Positions 1 through 8,672 are shown, counted from the stretch's first letter. The stretch is 64,000 nt of DNA from Microbacterium hydrothermale (GCF_004854025.1 NZ_STGM01000001.1:1-64000), one strand, 5' to 3'. Numbers and translations are program-made. The notes: generated by a model from the sequence alone, not told the origin.

Positions 1-7
1 TTCACGA

Positions 8-78
8 CACCCCCATCCGTGGGGGGTGAACGGCGCCGGCACGCCCCCCATACGTTCGATGGGGGCGCGTGCCGGCGC
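8..78. terminator. two adjacent GC-rich hairpins
   Basis: The first hairpin pairs 8-14 with 22-28. The second pairs 33-51 with 59-78 and has a single bulged base. No gene is seen between the window edge and 164, so these probably end a gene lying to the left. There is no T-tract, which is common for actinobacterial terminators. Confidence 0.6.
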
Positions 79-164
79 TTCGTCGTACCCCGACCGCGAT
101 GCCTCGCGGCCCGTCGGCCCGGCGACTACGCTGACGTCCACCGACGGGAAGGACGCGCCGCGCT

Positions 165-764
165 ATGCTCTTCGCTCATCTGGGATCGGAACCACGGATC
201 CACCCTGACGCCGTGGTCGCGCCGACGGCGGTCATCAGCGGCGACGTGACCGTGGGTCGCGGCTGTCAGATCCTCCACGGGGCGGTCATCACCGCCGAGG
301 GGACCCCCATCAACCTGGGGGAGAACACCATCGTCATGGAGAACGCCCTCGTGCGCGCCAGTTCGACGCACGCGGTGCACATCGGCTCGCACACGCTGAT
401 CGGTCCGATGGCGAGCATCGCGGGAGCTGACGTCGGGGAGGAGGTGTTCCTCGCGACGGGCACGCGGGTGTTCAACGGCGCCGAGATCGGTGCTGGCAGC
501 GAAGTCCGGATCAATGCCGTCGTCCACGTGCGAACCGTCCTGCCTCCGGAGACGATCGTGCTGATCTCGTGGGTGGCGGTGGGCGATCCTCTTCGGATCC
601 TGCCGCCGGATCGCCACGAGGAGATCTGGGCGGCGCAGAAGGAGCTGGACTTCCCGGGCTACGTGTTCGGTCTCGATCGCGAGACGCCCGACCTCATGGT
701 GCAGCTCACCGAGCGATACGGTCGCAGCCTCGCCCGCCACGCCGCCGACCGCCGCCTCGACTGA
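165..764 (+). CDS. gamma-carbonic-anhydrase-like hexapeptide repeat protein
   Basis: This 199-residue protein begins with the left-handed beta-helix pattern of the gamma carbonic anhydrase/YrdA/PaaY group (HPDAVVAPTAVISGDVTVG, residues 13-31) and continues with hexapeptide repeats to about residue 145, then an alpha-helical tail. Family members usually bind zinc through three histidines, one after the 'QDN' turn and two in a GH(x)4-5H motif. Here the second site reads IGPMASIAG, so both of those histidines are missing. A histidine-rich stretch (THAVHIGSH) is kept near residue 70-78. Carbonic anhydrase activity is therefore doubtful, and an acyltransferase-like or structural role is possible. 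ATG is chosen because the helix starts directly after it; the purine-rich GGGAAGGA lies about 12 bases upstream. The stop codon sits inside a 17-bp tandem repeat. Confidence 0.85.
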   Translation: MLFAHLGSEPRIHPDAVVAPTAVISGDVTVGRGCQILHGAVITAEGTPINLGENTIVMENALVRASSTHAVHIGSHTLIGPMASIAGADVGEEVFLATGTRVFNGAEIGAGSEVRINAVVHVRTVLPPETIVLISWVAVGDPLRILPPDRHEEIWAAQKELDFPGYVFGLDRETPDLMVQLTERYGRSLARHAADRRLD

Positions 765-795
765 TCCGCCGCCTCGACTGATCCGCCGCCTCGAT
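750..795. repeat. 17-bp tandem repeat across a stop codon
   Basis: The unit CGCCGCCTCGACTGATC occurs at 750-766 and 767-783, followed by a partial third copy to 795. The first copy encodes the last residues and stop of the upstream hexapeptide protein. Because 17 is not a multiple of three, changes in copy number would not simply extend the protein. Confidence 0.9.
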
Positions 796-947
796 CGCGC
801 CGGCGGCGCAGCGGTGCGTGGCGATTCCGCTCCGTCGTGCGGACTCGAGGCCCGTGAGACCCCGCGCGAGGCGCAGACCCGGGCGTGTCGGAGCCCGACT
901 CCGCACGACGGTCGCCGTCACGCCGACGAGCCACCGCGAACACGACG

Positions 948-979
948 GAGCGCCGGCCCCCGCGGGGGAGCCGGCGCTC
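948..979 (-). terminator. terminator of ppc
   Basis: A 10-bp perfect stem pairs GAGCGCCGGC at 948-957 with GCCGGCGCTC at 970-979, and the loop contains a further CCCC/GGGG pairing. It lies 22 bases beyond the ppc stop codon on the minus strand and could also end the hexapeptide gene from the other side. Confidence 0.75.
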
Positions 980-1000
980 GGGCAATCGGACGGATGCCGC

Positions 1001-3673
1001 TCAGCCGGTGTTCTGCAGTCCAGCTGCGACACCGCTGACCGAGAGCAGCAGCAGGCGCTGGTGCTCGGCATCCGGAGTCGGGTTCTCGGCGTCCGCGTCG
1101 CGAAGTGCGCGCAGGGCGCGGAGCTGCAGGAGCGACAGCGCGTCGACGTAGGGGCTGCGCATCTTCACCGCGCGCTGGAGGATGGGCTTGTTGCCGAGCA
1201 GGTCTCCGCCGGTGATGCGCTGGACCCAGGAGCGGGTGAGCAGCATCTCGTCCATCACGAGCTGGGCGAGGTCATCGCGATCGCCGAGGGCGAGATACCG
1301 GCGGGCGATGCGCTCATCGGCCTTCGCCAGGCTCATCGCGACGTTGTCGATCATTGTACGGAACAGCGGCCACTGCTCATAGGCGTCGCGCAGGCGCTGC
1401 TCGTCGCCGACCGCGTCGAGAGCGGTCCCCAGGCCGAACCAACCGGCGAGGTTGATGCGGGCCTGCGTCCACGAGAACACCCACGGGATAGCGCGGAGGT
1501 CTTCGAGCGACTCGACCGAGAGGCCCCGGCGAGCGGGTCGCGACCCGAGCGCGAGGTGCCCGAGCTCCTCCATCGGCGTGACCGTGGCGAACCACGGCGC
1601 GAAGCCCGGCGCCTTCACGAGCGCGAAGAACCGCTCGCGCGAGGCCACGTCCATCTTCTGCGCGACGTCGGCGAAGGCCTCGGCGGCCCCGCGGTTGCGG
1701 CGCTCGATCGAGGGAGAGGATGCCGTGAGCACCGCAGCCGCGACCTGGTCGATGTGGCGCATCGCGATGTCGGGGTCGCCGTAGCGGGCGAAGATGACCT
1801 CACCCTGCTCGGTGAGCTTGAAGCGCCCGTCGACGGAGTGCGGGGGCTGCGCGAGGATCGCGGAGTTGGCGGGTCCGCCGCCGCGTCCCAGTGCCCCGCC
1901 GCGACCGTGGAAGAGCGTGAGTTCGATGCGCTCGTTCTGCGCCCACGTGGAGATCTTCGCCTGGGCCTCGTACAGGGCGAGGTTGGCGGCGACGGGGCCG
2001 ACGTCCTTCGACGAGTCCGAGTAGCCCAGCATCACCTCGAGGCGACGGCCCGTGGCATCCAGTCGGCTGACGAACGAGGGGTGGGTGACGATCTCGGCGA
2101 GGATGCCGGGAGCGGCCTGCAGGTCGGCGAACGTCTCGAACAGCGGGATGACGTCGAGGACCGGGAGGGTCTCACCGGGGCCCATCGCGTATGCGGCGAG
2201 CTCGTGCACGTTCGCGAGGTCTTCGGCCGACTGCGTGAACGACACGATGTAGCGGCCCGCGGCGCGAGGACCGAAGCGCTCCTGCACGTAGGCGACCGAG
2301 CGGAAGACCTCGAGCACCTCTTCGGTCTGCTCGCTGCGGGCACCGCCCGCGCGCAGCTCGTCGAGGACCTTGCGGTGCACGGCGGAGTGCTGACGCACCT
2401 CGAGCTCGGTGAGGTGGAAGCCGTAGGTCTCGACCTGCCACACCAGTCGCTGCAGCGCGCCATAGGCCTGGCGCGCGGCTCCCGCCGCGACCAGCGAATC
2501 CTGCACGGTGCGCAGGTCGGCGAGCAGGTGCTCCGGGTCGCGATAGGCGAGGTCGGCGTTACGCGTCCGCGTCGCAGCGATCTTGCGGGCCAGCAGCAGC
2601 AGGATCCGGCGGTGCGGCTCGTCGGGCGAGCGCTCCGCGATCTCGGCGGCCGCGTCTTCGTCGGCCGCGCGCAGGCGGTGCCACAGCGACAGCAGAGCGT
2701 CGCTGGGCGGCGTGGTCTCGGCATCCAGGGTCAATCCGCGACCCACGCGCTGCGTGGTGCGCTCGAGGCCGAGGAGCACGTGCTCGCTGGCGATCGCGGC
2801 GGCCTTGCGGGTGACGGATGCCGTGACGAACGGGTTGCCGTCGCGGTCGCCGCCGACCCACGATCCCACGCGCACGAAGGGCTTCACGATCGGGGCGCGG
2901 GCGCCGGCGTTCTCGCCCTGCAGGATATCGTCGATGCGGCGATAGACGCGCGGAACGGCCGTGTAGAGGGTCTCGTCGAAGACAGCCATGACCGATCGCA
3001 CCTCGTCGACCGGTGACGGCTTCTCACGGCGCAGGGGGGCGGTGCGCCACAGGGTGTCGATCTCTTCGAGCATGCGGCGCTCGGCGCGTCGCGCGTTCGC
3101 GTCGTTGCCGGCGGCGTCGTCGTGCTCGGCGAGGAGCTCGGACAGGCGGCGGATGCTGGTGGAGATCGCGCGGCGGCGCGCCTCGGTCGGGTGAGCGGTG
3201 AAGACGGGGTGGAACCGCAGGGCCTGCAGGCGCGCGAGAGCCGTCTCTTCGCCGACCTCGCTGGAGAGGCGCTCGTAGGCCGCGGCGATGGTGTCGGGCG
3301 TGCCCGAGTGCGAGGGACGGTCGCCGCGCTCGCGCAGGACGCGCACGCGCTGGTGCTCCTCGACGAGGTTGACGAGGTGGAAGTACGCCGTGAACGCACG
3401 GGCGACCTCGTCGGCGCGCTCGATCGAGAAGCCGTCGGCGATGGCCGCAGCCCGCTCGAACGCCTCGGGCGTCTCGTCGGTGTAAGCCTGGATCGTCGCC
3501 GAGCGCAGGCGCTCGACGTCGTCGTACAGTCCTGGGGAGCCGCTCTCTTGAAGCACACGGCCGAGGAGCGATCCGAGCAGGCGCACGTCGGCGCGCATCT
3601 GCTCGGGGAGCTCCTGGCCCGCTTCGAAGCGGCCCACGAGGTCGATGGCCTCAGTCGGGGTCAGTTCACGCAC
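1001..3673 (-). CDS. ppc: phosphoenolpyruvate carboxylase
   Basis: This cytosolic enzyme carboxylates phosphoenolpyruvate with bicarbonate to oxaloacetate, the anaplerotic feed into the TCA cycle. The 890-residue length fits the family. Visible signatures are TAHPTE (catalytic His near 161), VGGDRDGNP, the LGYSDSSKD motif, the HGRGGALGRGGG loop and the conserved C-terminal QNTG. The open frame runs much further upstream to 4105, but that part is Pro/Arg-rich and unlike the family. The GTG at 3673 (VRELTPTEAIDLV) with GGGG upstream is the sensible start. The gene is divergent from mazG across about 390 bases. The hexapeptide protein at 165 and the beta carbonic anhydrase at 30815 could supply bicarbonate, but that link is only inference. 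Confidence 0.97.
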   Translation of the reverse strand: MRELTPTEAIDLVGRFEAGQELPEQMRADVRLLGSLLGRVLQESGSPGLYDDVERLRSATIQAYTDETPEAFERAAAIADGFSIERADEVARAFTAYFHLVNLVEEHQRVRVLRERGDRPSHSGTPDTIAAAYERLSSEVGEETALARLQALRFHPVFTAHPTEARRRAISTSIRRLSELLAEHDDAAGNDANARRAERRMLEEIDTLWRTAPLRREKPSPVDEVRSVMAVFDETLYTAVPRVYRRIDDILQGENAGARAPIVKPFVRVGSWVGGDRDGNPFVTASVTRKAAAIASEHVLLGLERTTQRVGRGLTLDAETTPPSDALLSLWHRLRAADEDAAAEIAERSPDEPHRRILLLLARKIAATRTRNADLAYRDPEHLLADLRTVQDSLVAAGAARQAYGALQRLVWQVETYGFHLTELEVRQHSAVHRKVLDELRAGGARSEQTEEVLEVFRSVAYVQERFGPRAAGRYIVSFTQSAEDLANVHELAAYAMGPGETLPVLDVIPLFETFADLQAAPGILAEIVTHPSFVSRLDATGRRLEVMLGYSDSSKDVGPVAANLALYEAQAKISTWAQNERIELTLFHGRGGALGRGGGPANSAILAQPPHSVDGRFKLTEQGEVIFARYGDPDIAMRHIDQVAAAVLTASSPSIERRNRGAAEAFADVAQKMDVASRERFFALVKAPGFAPWFATVTPMEELGHLALGSRPARRGLSVESLEDLRAIPWVFSWTQARINLAGWFGLGTALDAVGDEQRLRDAYEQWPLFRTMIDNVAMSLAKADERIARRYLALGDRDDLAQLVMDEMLLTRSWVQRITGGDLLGNKPILQRAVKMRSPYVDALSLLQLRALRALRDADAENPTPDAEHQRLLLLSVSGVAAGLQNTG

Positions 3674-4067
3674 ACGCCCCAGATTATCGGCGTCGCGTGT
3701 CGTGCAGATGACGCGGGAGGCGTCCCGCCGTCCTCCGGTCCCGTGCGCAGGAATTTCTCCGGCGCGCAGGCAGGGCGCGGCGAGATTCGACCGGCCCTGC
3801 CGGAGCGGCGCGGAAAAGTCCTGCGTCGTGTATCCGGGCCGTCGCGGGGGCGTGGGGTGCCGCGCCGGGAGGAGGAGCGACGGTGGCGGGCTCCGCCTCC
3901 GAGGTGAGGCGGTGCGTCGACCGCGGCGGGGGAGGGCGGCATCCGGTGTCTTCTCGGACTCGCGAGGCGCGCGGTCGCCGAGGGGGGACCCGCTGTGTCG
4001 CATTCCCGGGACCGAGCCCGCGGGGGATACTCGGGACAGCGGCGCCGCCGCCGGGGAGGGAGACACC
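3674..4067. other. intergenic region between ppc and mazG
   Basis: No gene is supported in these 394 bases. The long open frames across it are Arg/Pro-rich shadows of GC-rich sequence. On the plus strand GATACT at 4026-4031 is a plausible -10 box for mazG, leaving a leader of about 30 bases that contains the ribosome binding site GGGAGGGAGA. The ppc promoter must lie at the left end on the other strand; I cannot place it. Confidence 0.5.
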
Positions 4068-4709
4068 GTGACCGAGGACGCGTTGAGGGAAGCCGCCGAG
4101 ACCATGCGCGTGGTGCGGGAGCGCTGCGTCTGGACCCAGCGGATCGACCATCGCGATCTCGTCCCCTACCTCGTGGAGGAGAGCGCCGAGGTGATCGACG
4201 CCGTCGAGGCGGGCACGCGCGCCGACCTCCGCGAGGAGCTCGGCGACCTGCTCTGGCAGGTGCTGTTCCACGCCGAGATCGCGGCCGGAGACCCCGACGA
4301 CCCGTTCGACATCGACGACGTCGCGCGCGGGCTCACCGAGAAGATGGTGCGGCGGCATCCGCACGTGTTCGCGGGGGCCGTGGCATCCACCCCCGAAGAG
4401 GTGCTCGTGCACTGGAACGCCGCGAAGGCCGCCGAGAAGCGCGAGCGCACGAGCGTGCTCGACGGGGTCAGCGACCACATGCCCTCGCTCGCCCTCGCGC
4501 AGAAGGTGATCGGCAAGGCGGAGCAGGTCGGGGTGCGTGCGCCCACTCATCACCTCGCGGATCCCGAGTCCGAGGCCGAGTTGGGAGACGCCCTGCTGAC
4601 GCTCGTGCAGTTCGCCCGCTCGCGGGGGTGGGACGCCGAGCGCGCCCTGCGCGAGCGCCTGCGCACCCTCGGCGCCGACGTGCGCGCCGCCGAGACCGCC
4701 GCCGGCTGA
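4068..4709 (+). CDS. mazG: nucleoside triphosphate pyrophosphohydrolase, MazG family
   Basis: MazG proteins hydrolyse NTPs and dNTPs to the monophosphate plus pyrophosphate, a house-cleaning and stress-linked role. The 213-residue product carries the EEsAEv and EELGDLLWQVLFHAEIA helices with acidic metal-binding residues (residues 30-70), and a later K-RHPHVF segment and WNAAKAAEK segment typical of the family. The second half (residues 130-213) is a degenerate second MazG unit with ELGDALLTLVQFARSRGWD. GTG at 4068 is chosen because GGGGAGGGAGA sits just upstream and the family similarity starts there. hisS follows after a large palindromic repeat, so the two genes may not be co-transcribed. 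Confidence 0.93.
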   Translation: MTEDALREAAETMRVVRERCVWTQRIDHRDLVPYLVEESAEVIDAVEAGTRADLREELGDLLWQVLFHAEIAAGDPDDPFDIDDVARGLTEKMVRRHPHVFAGAVASTPEEVLVHWNAAKAAEKRERTSVLDGVSDHMPSLALAQKVIGKAEQVGVRAPTHHLADPESEAELGDALLTLVQFARSRGWDAERALRERLRTLGADVRAAETAAG

Positions 4710-4724
4710 GCGCTCGGCCGGCTC

Positions 4725-4807
4725 CGCGAGATCACACGATCGGCGCGAGGTCGCACGTTGCGCCGCTGCCGTACCGCGTGATCTCGCGCCGAACGTGTGA
4801 TCTCGCG
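4725..4807. repeat. large imperfect inverted repeat between mazG and hisS
   Basis: The outer 14 bases CGCGAGATCACACG (4725-4738) are exactly reverse-complementary to 4794-4807. With a few mismatches the pairing extends inward to about 4757 and 4775, giving arms of roughly 33 bases around a short loop. It could terminate mazG transcription, but the length is more like a REP-type intergenic repeat. Confidence 0.85.
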
Positions 4808-4863
4808 CGGGGTGGGTGCACCCGCCGCGCGGGGGCGCCGGCCGATCCTGGAAGAATGGGGAC

Positions 4864-6138
4864 GTGGCATCCGTGAACCCGCCGCGCGGCATGCGCGACT
4901 TCCTCCCCGCTGACAAGGCCCGTCGCGAGCGCGTGCTCGCCGTCATCCGCGAGCGCTACCGCGCGCACGGGTTCGACGAGATCGAGACCCCGGTCATGGA
5001 GGAGTACGGGCGCCTGCACGCCGGTCTCGGCGGCGACAACGAGAAGCTGTCGTTCAGCATCCTGAAGCGGGGGATGGATGCCGAGGGCATCCGCGCCGCC
5101 GCGGACGACCCGGCCGCCCTCGCCGACCTCGGCCTGCGCTACGACCTCACGGTTCCCCTCGCGCGTTTCTACGCCTCGAACCGGGCGCAGCTGCCCACGG
5201 TGTTCCGTGCGATCCAGATGGCGCCGGTCTGGCGGGCCGAGCGTCCGCAGAAGGGCCGGTACCGCCAGTTCCTGCAGTGCGACATCGACATCATCGGCGA
5301 TGCGACCTCCCGCGCCGAGGCGGAGTTGATGATCGCGAGCCTCGACGTGCTCGACACGCTCGGGCTCGAGGGCGGGTCGATTCGGGTGAACGACCGCCGC
5401 GTGCTCGATGCCATGCTCGACGTGTTCGGCTTCGCGTCCGACGAGCGCCCGGGGGTGCTCATCACGATCGACAAGCTCGACAAGGTCGGCCCCTCGGGTG
5501 TCGTCGCCGAGCTGCGGGACCGCGGGGCGGATGCCGCGGCGGTCGACGCCCTCGCGGCGTACCTCGACCGGCCCGCCGCCACCCCCTCCTTCGACGACGC
5601 CGGCATCCGCGCGGCCCTGCCCGCCGGCATCCCGGACGAGGTCATCTCCCACCTCGTCGCGCTCGGCGAGACCGTCGCGGCCGCGCGCGGGGCGGACGCG
5701 CCGCTCGTGTTCGACCCCTTCCTCGTGCGCGGAATGGGGTACTACACCGGCACGATCTTCGAACTCGCCCACCCGAGCGTCGACTACTCGCTCGGCGGCG
5801 GCGGACGGTACGACGGCATGATCGGACGCTTCCTCGGCCAGCAGGTTCCGGCGGTCGGATTCTCGATCGGCTTCGAGCGCATCGTCGACCTTCTGCCCGA
5901 CGCGGATGCCGACGGCGAGCGGTCGGTGGTGCTCGTGCACGATCGCGACGTGCGGCTGGACCGTCTCCTCGCGCTCAAGGCGGGACTCGTCGGCGAGGGC
6001 GCGCGTGTGCGCGTGGAGCAGCGGGCGAAGAACATGAAGGCGCTGCTGGAGCGCTCGGCGGCGGACGGGTACACCTCGTTCGCGTCGGTCGGAACCGACA
6101 CCACGATCGACACCCTGGAGATCAAGCCGCTCCACTGA
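4864..6138 (+). CDS. hisS: histidyl-tRNA synthetase
   Basis: A class II aminoacyl-tRNA synthetase that charges tRNA-His. The 424-residue product starts PPRGMRDFLP, with motif 2 near RAIQMAPVWRAERPQKGRYRQF split around residues 118-137, the histidine-binding signature LVRGMGYYTGTIFELA and then GGGGRYDGMIGRF near residue 311, and a C-terminal anticodon-binding domain ending in TLEIKPL. A GTG at 4864 is preferred because it has AGAATGGGGA upstream; GTG at 4873 is an alternative three codons later. The gene lies downstream of mazG in the same direction. Confidence 0.97.
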   Translation: MASVNPPRGMRDFLPADKARRERVLAVIRERYRAHGFDEIETPVMEEYGRLHAGLGGDNEKLSFSILKRGMDAEGIRAAADDPAALADLGLRYDLTVPLARFYASNRAQLPTVFRAIQMAPVWRAERPQKGRYRQFLQCDIDIIGDATSRAEAELMIASLDVLDTLGLEGGSIRVNDRRVLDAMLDVFGFASDERPGVLITIDKLDKVGPSGVVAELRDRGADAAAVDALAAYLDRPAATPSFDDAGIRAALPAGIPDEVISHLVALGETVAAARGADAPLVFDPFLVRGMGYYTGTIFELAHPSVDYSLGGGGRYDGMIGRFLGQQVPAVGFSIGFERIVDLLPDADADGERSVVLVHDRDVRLDRLLALKAGLVGEGARVRVEQRAKNMKALLERSAADGYTSFASVGTDTTIDTLEIKPLH

Positions 6139-6202
6139 GGTCGATCCGTCCTCGCGCGCTCGGCGCTGCTTCGCCGGCGGCACGGTCGCGCGGGACGGAC
6201 CC

Positions 6203-7060
6203 TCAGGCGGCGGTGCTGACGGCGGACTCGGCGGGGCTCTCGGCGGCGAGACGTTCCAGGCGCGCCGCGGTGGCGGCGTCACGCGGCGAGAACCACACCA
6301 CGCGTGACCCGAGGCCCTCGTCGATCCAGAGGCTGGACATCTCGAGGTGCAGCTCGCCGACGCGGGCGTGCACGAGGTGCTTGGCCGCGTTGCGCTCCCC
6401 GCCCACGTCGCCCAGGCGCCAGAGGTCGCCGAAGCGCGGCGACATCGCCTCGAGCTCGCCGATGAAGCGCTGCCACGACGGCTCCTCGTGGTGGCGGCCG
6501 TAGGCCGCGCGCAGGCGGGCCGCGATCCGCCGCTGCGCGTGGTCGAGGTCGACGTGCGCGTGCTGCCAGGCGGAATCGGTGAACAGCAGCACGGCGCAGT
6601 TGCGTCGCTCGTCGGGCATCTCGTCGAGGTCGTCGAACAGGAAGCGGTACGAGCGGTTGTAGGCGCGGATGTCGAATCTCGAGGTCTGCACGGCGGCGGG
6701 GTAGGGAAGGAGCTTCTCGAGCAGGTCGAGGTGGGTCTGCCCGACGCACATGCGCGCGGCCCGGTCGGGCAACGGGAGATCGGCGAGGGCGAAGAGGTGG
6801 TCGCGCTCGTCGTCGCTGAGCAGCAGGGCCCGGGCGATCGCCGTGACGACCTGGGCCGATGCGGCGATCGGGCGTCCCTGTTCGAGCCACGTGTACCAGG
6901 TGAGTCCGACTCCGGCGAGCTGGGCGACCTCTTCGCGCCGCAGTCCCGCGACGCGGCGCCGGGTGCCGTCGGGAAGGCCCACGTCGGCGGGACGCAGTCG
7001 CGCGCGACGGCTGCGCAGGAAGCCCGCGAACTCCGCGCGGGTGTCGTCGGACCGGGTCAT
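6203..7060 (-). CDS. XRE-family regulator with MmyB-like ligand domain
   Basis: This 285-residue protein has an N-terminal helix-turn-helix (RREEVAQLAGVGLTWYTWLE near residues 40-60) and a C-terminal PAS-like MmyB domain running from about residue 105 to 270. Such actinobacterial regulators bind a small ligand, fatty acids having been proposed, and commonly control a divergent oxidoreductase or exporter gene. GGAGGAGG precedes the ATG at the right distance. It is divergent from the MFS transporter at 7183, and a strongly palindromic sequence fills the shared promoter region, so that transporter is the likely target. The open frame continues upstream to 7198 but without family similarity. Confidence 0.93.
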   Translation of the reverse strand: MTRSDDTRAEFAGFLRSRRARLRPADVGLPDGTRRRVAGLRREEVAQLAGVGLTWYTWLEQGRPIAASAQVVTAIARALLLSDDERDHLFALADLPLPDRAARMCVGQTHLDLLEKLLPYPAAVQTSRFDIRAYNRSYRFLFDDLDEMPDERRNCAVLLFTDSAWQHAHVDLDHAQRRIAARLRAAYGRHHEEPSWQRFIGELEAMSPRFGDLWRLGDVGGERNAAKHLVHARVGELHLEMSSLWIDEGLGSRVVWFSPRDAATAARLERLAAESPAESAVSTAA

Positions 7061-7125
7061 GGCATCCTCCTCCGGCGATCCTAGAGCGCACCGCGGCCTC
7101 CGCTCGCCGCGGAGGGAGTGCTCTC

Positions 7126-7158
7126 GGTACCAGGATGAAGGGGCTCCTGGTACCAGGA
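7126..7158. promoter_or_regulatory. candidate operator, repeated palindrome
   Basis: TCCTGGTACCAGGA at 7145-7158 is a perfect 14-bp palindrome, and a near copy (TCTCGGTACCAGGA) ends at 7135. The GGTACCAGGAT core is repeated with a 23-bp period, about two helical turns. A -10-like GATGCT at 7171-7176 lies 6 bases before the MFS start, which puts the -35 region near 7148-7153, under the second palindrome. This is what a repressor site would look like; the adjacent XRE regulator is the obvious candidate. Confidence 0.7.
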
Positions 7159-7182
7159 TCGTCGTCCCCGGATGCTGGCACC

Positions 7183-8628
7183 ATGACCACCTCCGCACAC
7201 CCCGCGACCGGGAGCGCCCCGGTACCGATCCGCCCCGATGTCGCCGACGTCCCCACGTGGCGGTACGTGGGATTCCTGCTCGGGCCCGGGGCCGGCACGT
7301 TCGCCTTCAACGCCGTCACGGTGATCCTCCCGACGCTGCGCGAACGGTTCGGGGCGGGCGACGTCGCGCTCGAACTCGTCATCGCCGGCTACGGCATCCC
7401 GTTCGCGGTCCTGCTGATCCTGGGCGGTCGACTCGGGGACCGCTTCGGCCGGCACCGCCTGTACACGCTCGGGATGGGGCTCTTCCTGGTCTCGGCGATC
7501 GCGTGCGCCCTCGCCCCCTCGATCGAGACGCTCATCGCGGCGCGCGTCGTGCAGGGCGTCGGGGCGGCGCTGTGCACCCCGCAAGTGCTCGGCACCATCC
7601 AGGCCACCTCGCGGGGAGCCGCGCGCACCCGCGCCATCGCGGCGTTCGGAGCGAGCGGCGGGATCGGCGCCGCCGTCGGCCAGGTGGCGGGAGGGGCCCT
7701 CGCCGCGCTGTCGTTCGGACCGGTCGAAGGATGGCGGGCGGTGTTCGTCGTCGTCGCCCTGATCGCGGTGGGCGCCATCGCTTTCGCCCCGCTCGCGCCG
7801 CGCTCCCGCTCGCACGAGGTGGTGGCGATCGACCTCATCGGTACCGCGGCGCTCGCCGTCGGCATCCTCGCCGCCTCCGTCGCCCTCACCTTCGGGCCCG
7901 TGTGGAACTGGTCCTGGCCCGTCGCCGTGGCCCTGGTCGTCGCGGCGGTCGCCCTGATCGCGATGTGGCGGCACCAGAACGGGATCGAGCGTTCGGGACG
8001 CGTCCCGCTGCTCCCGCCGAGCGTTCTGCGCCTGCGCCCCCTGCAGCTCGGGCTGGTGGCCGCGGCGCTCTTCTTCGCGGGGTACTCGGCGCTGCTGTAC
8101 GTCTTCCCGCGTGCCGTGGAGGCCGGCGGGCTGAGCTCCCTGCAGGCGGGCCTTGCCCTGCTGCCCTTCGCCGTCGTGTTCGCGGGCATGTCGCTCGCGG
8201 TGGCGCGCGTGCAGAGTCGACTCGGCGACGCGACGCTCGTGCTCGGCGTCTCGCTGCAGATCGTCGCGCTGCTGGGGATGGCGGCGACCCTGGGCCTCGC
8301 GTGGGGGAGCGGGATCGGGCTGTGGCTGCAGCCCGCGCTCATCGTGCTGGGGATCGGGCAGGCGCTGATCTTCTCGCCGCTCACGCAGCTCGTCGTGCGA
8401 GAGGTGCCGGTCGAGGCCGCGGGCCTGTCGGGCGGGATGTTCAGCACCGCGCAGCAGCTCGCGCTGTCGTTCGGCGTGATCGTCATCGGCGGCATCGTGA
8501 CCTTCACGGGAGCAGCAGGCCGCGACGAACTCCTCGCCGGCCTCGCCCTCGACATCGGATTGGCCGTCGCCGTGCTCGTCCTCGCGGTGGTCCTGCGGGC
8601 GCGCAGTGCCCGCAGCGACAGGGTCTGA
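7183..8628 (+). CDS. MFS drug/metabolite exporter
   Basis: A 481-residue integral membrane protein of the major facilitator superfamily. It has many hydrophobic segments, probably 14, and the loop 2-3 motif GGRLGDRFGRHRLY near residues 82-96, plus the exporter-type VVQGVGAAL...GPVEGW region around residues 122-180. This fits the DHA2 drug:H+ antiporter group. ATG at 7183 is preferred over an upstream ATG at 7135 because the latter would start inside the operator palindrome and adds no conserved sequence. Transcription is probably leaderless and controlled by the divergent XRE regulator. Confidence 0.9.
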   Translation: MTTSAHPATGSAPVPIRPDVADVPTWRYVGFLLGPGAGTFAFNAVTVILPTLRERFGAGDVALELVIAGYGIPFAVLLILGGRLGDRFGRHRLYTLGMGLFLVSAIACALAPSIETLIAARVVQGVGAALCTPQVLGTIQATSRGAARTRAIAAFGASGGIGAAVGQVAGGALAALSFGPVEGWRAVFVVVALIAVGAIAFAPLAPRSRSHEVVAIDLIGTAALAVGILAASVALTFGPVWNWSWPVAVALVVAAVALIAMWRHQNGIERSGRVPLLPPSVLRLRPLQLGLVAAALFFAGYSALLYVFPRAVEAGGLSSLQAGLALLPFAVVFAGMSLAVARVQSRLGDATLVLGVSLQIVALLGMAATLGLAWGSGIGLWLQPALIVLGIGQALIFSPLTQLVVREVPVEAAGLSGGMFSTAQQLALSFGVIVIGGIVTFTGAAGRDELLAGLALDIGLAVAVLVLAVVLRARSARSDRV

Positions 8629-8646
8629 GGCGCGACGCCGGGTTCG

Positions 8647-8672
8647 CGGCATCCGGAGGACACAGGATGCCG
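8647..8672. terminator. small hairpin after the MFS gene
   Basis: CGGCATCC at 8647-8654 pairs with GGATGCCG at 8665-8672 around a 10-base loop, 18 bases after the MFS stop. Both arms are copies of the over-represented genome heptamer discussed in the findings, so the hairpin may be incidental. Confidence 0.4.

Noticed and set aside
818..3016. 732-codon open frame on the plus strand opposite ppc
   Set aside because: It is the complement shadow of ppc in a G+C-rich genome. The residues are Arg/Gly/Val-rich without domains, while ppc on the other strand has all family motifs.
3674..4105. 144-codon N-terminal extension of ppc
   Set aside because: Pro/Arg/Ser-rich, overlaps mazG and unlike any PEP carboxylase. 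GTG at 3673 fits the family.
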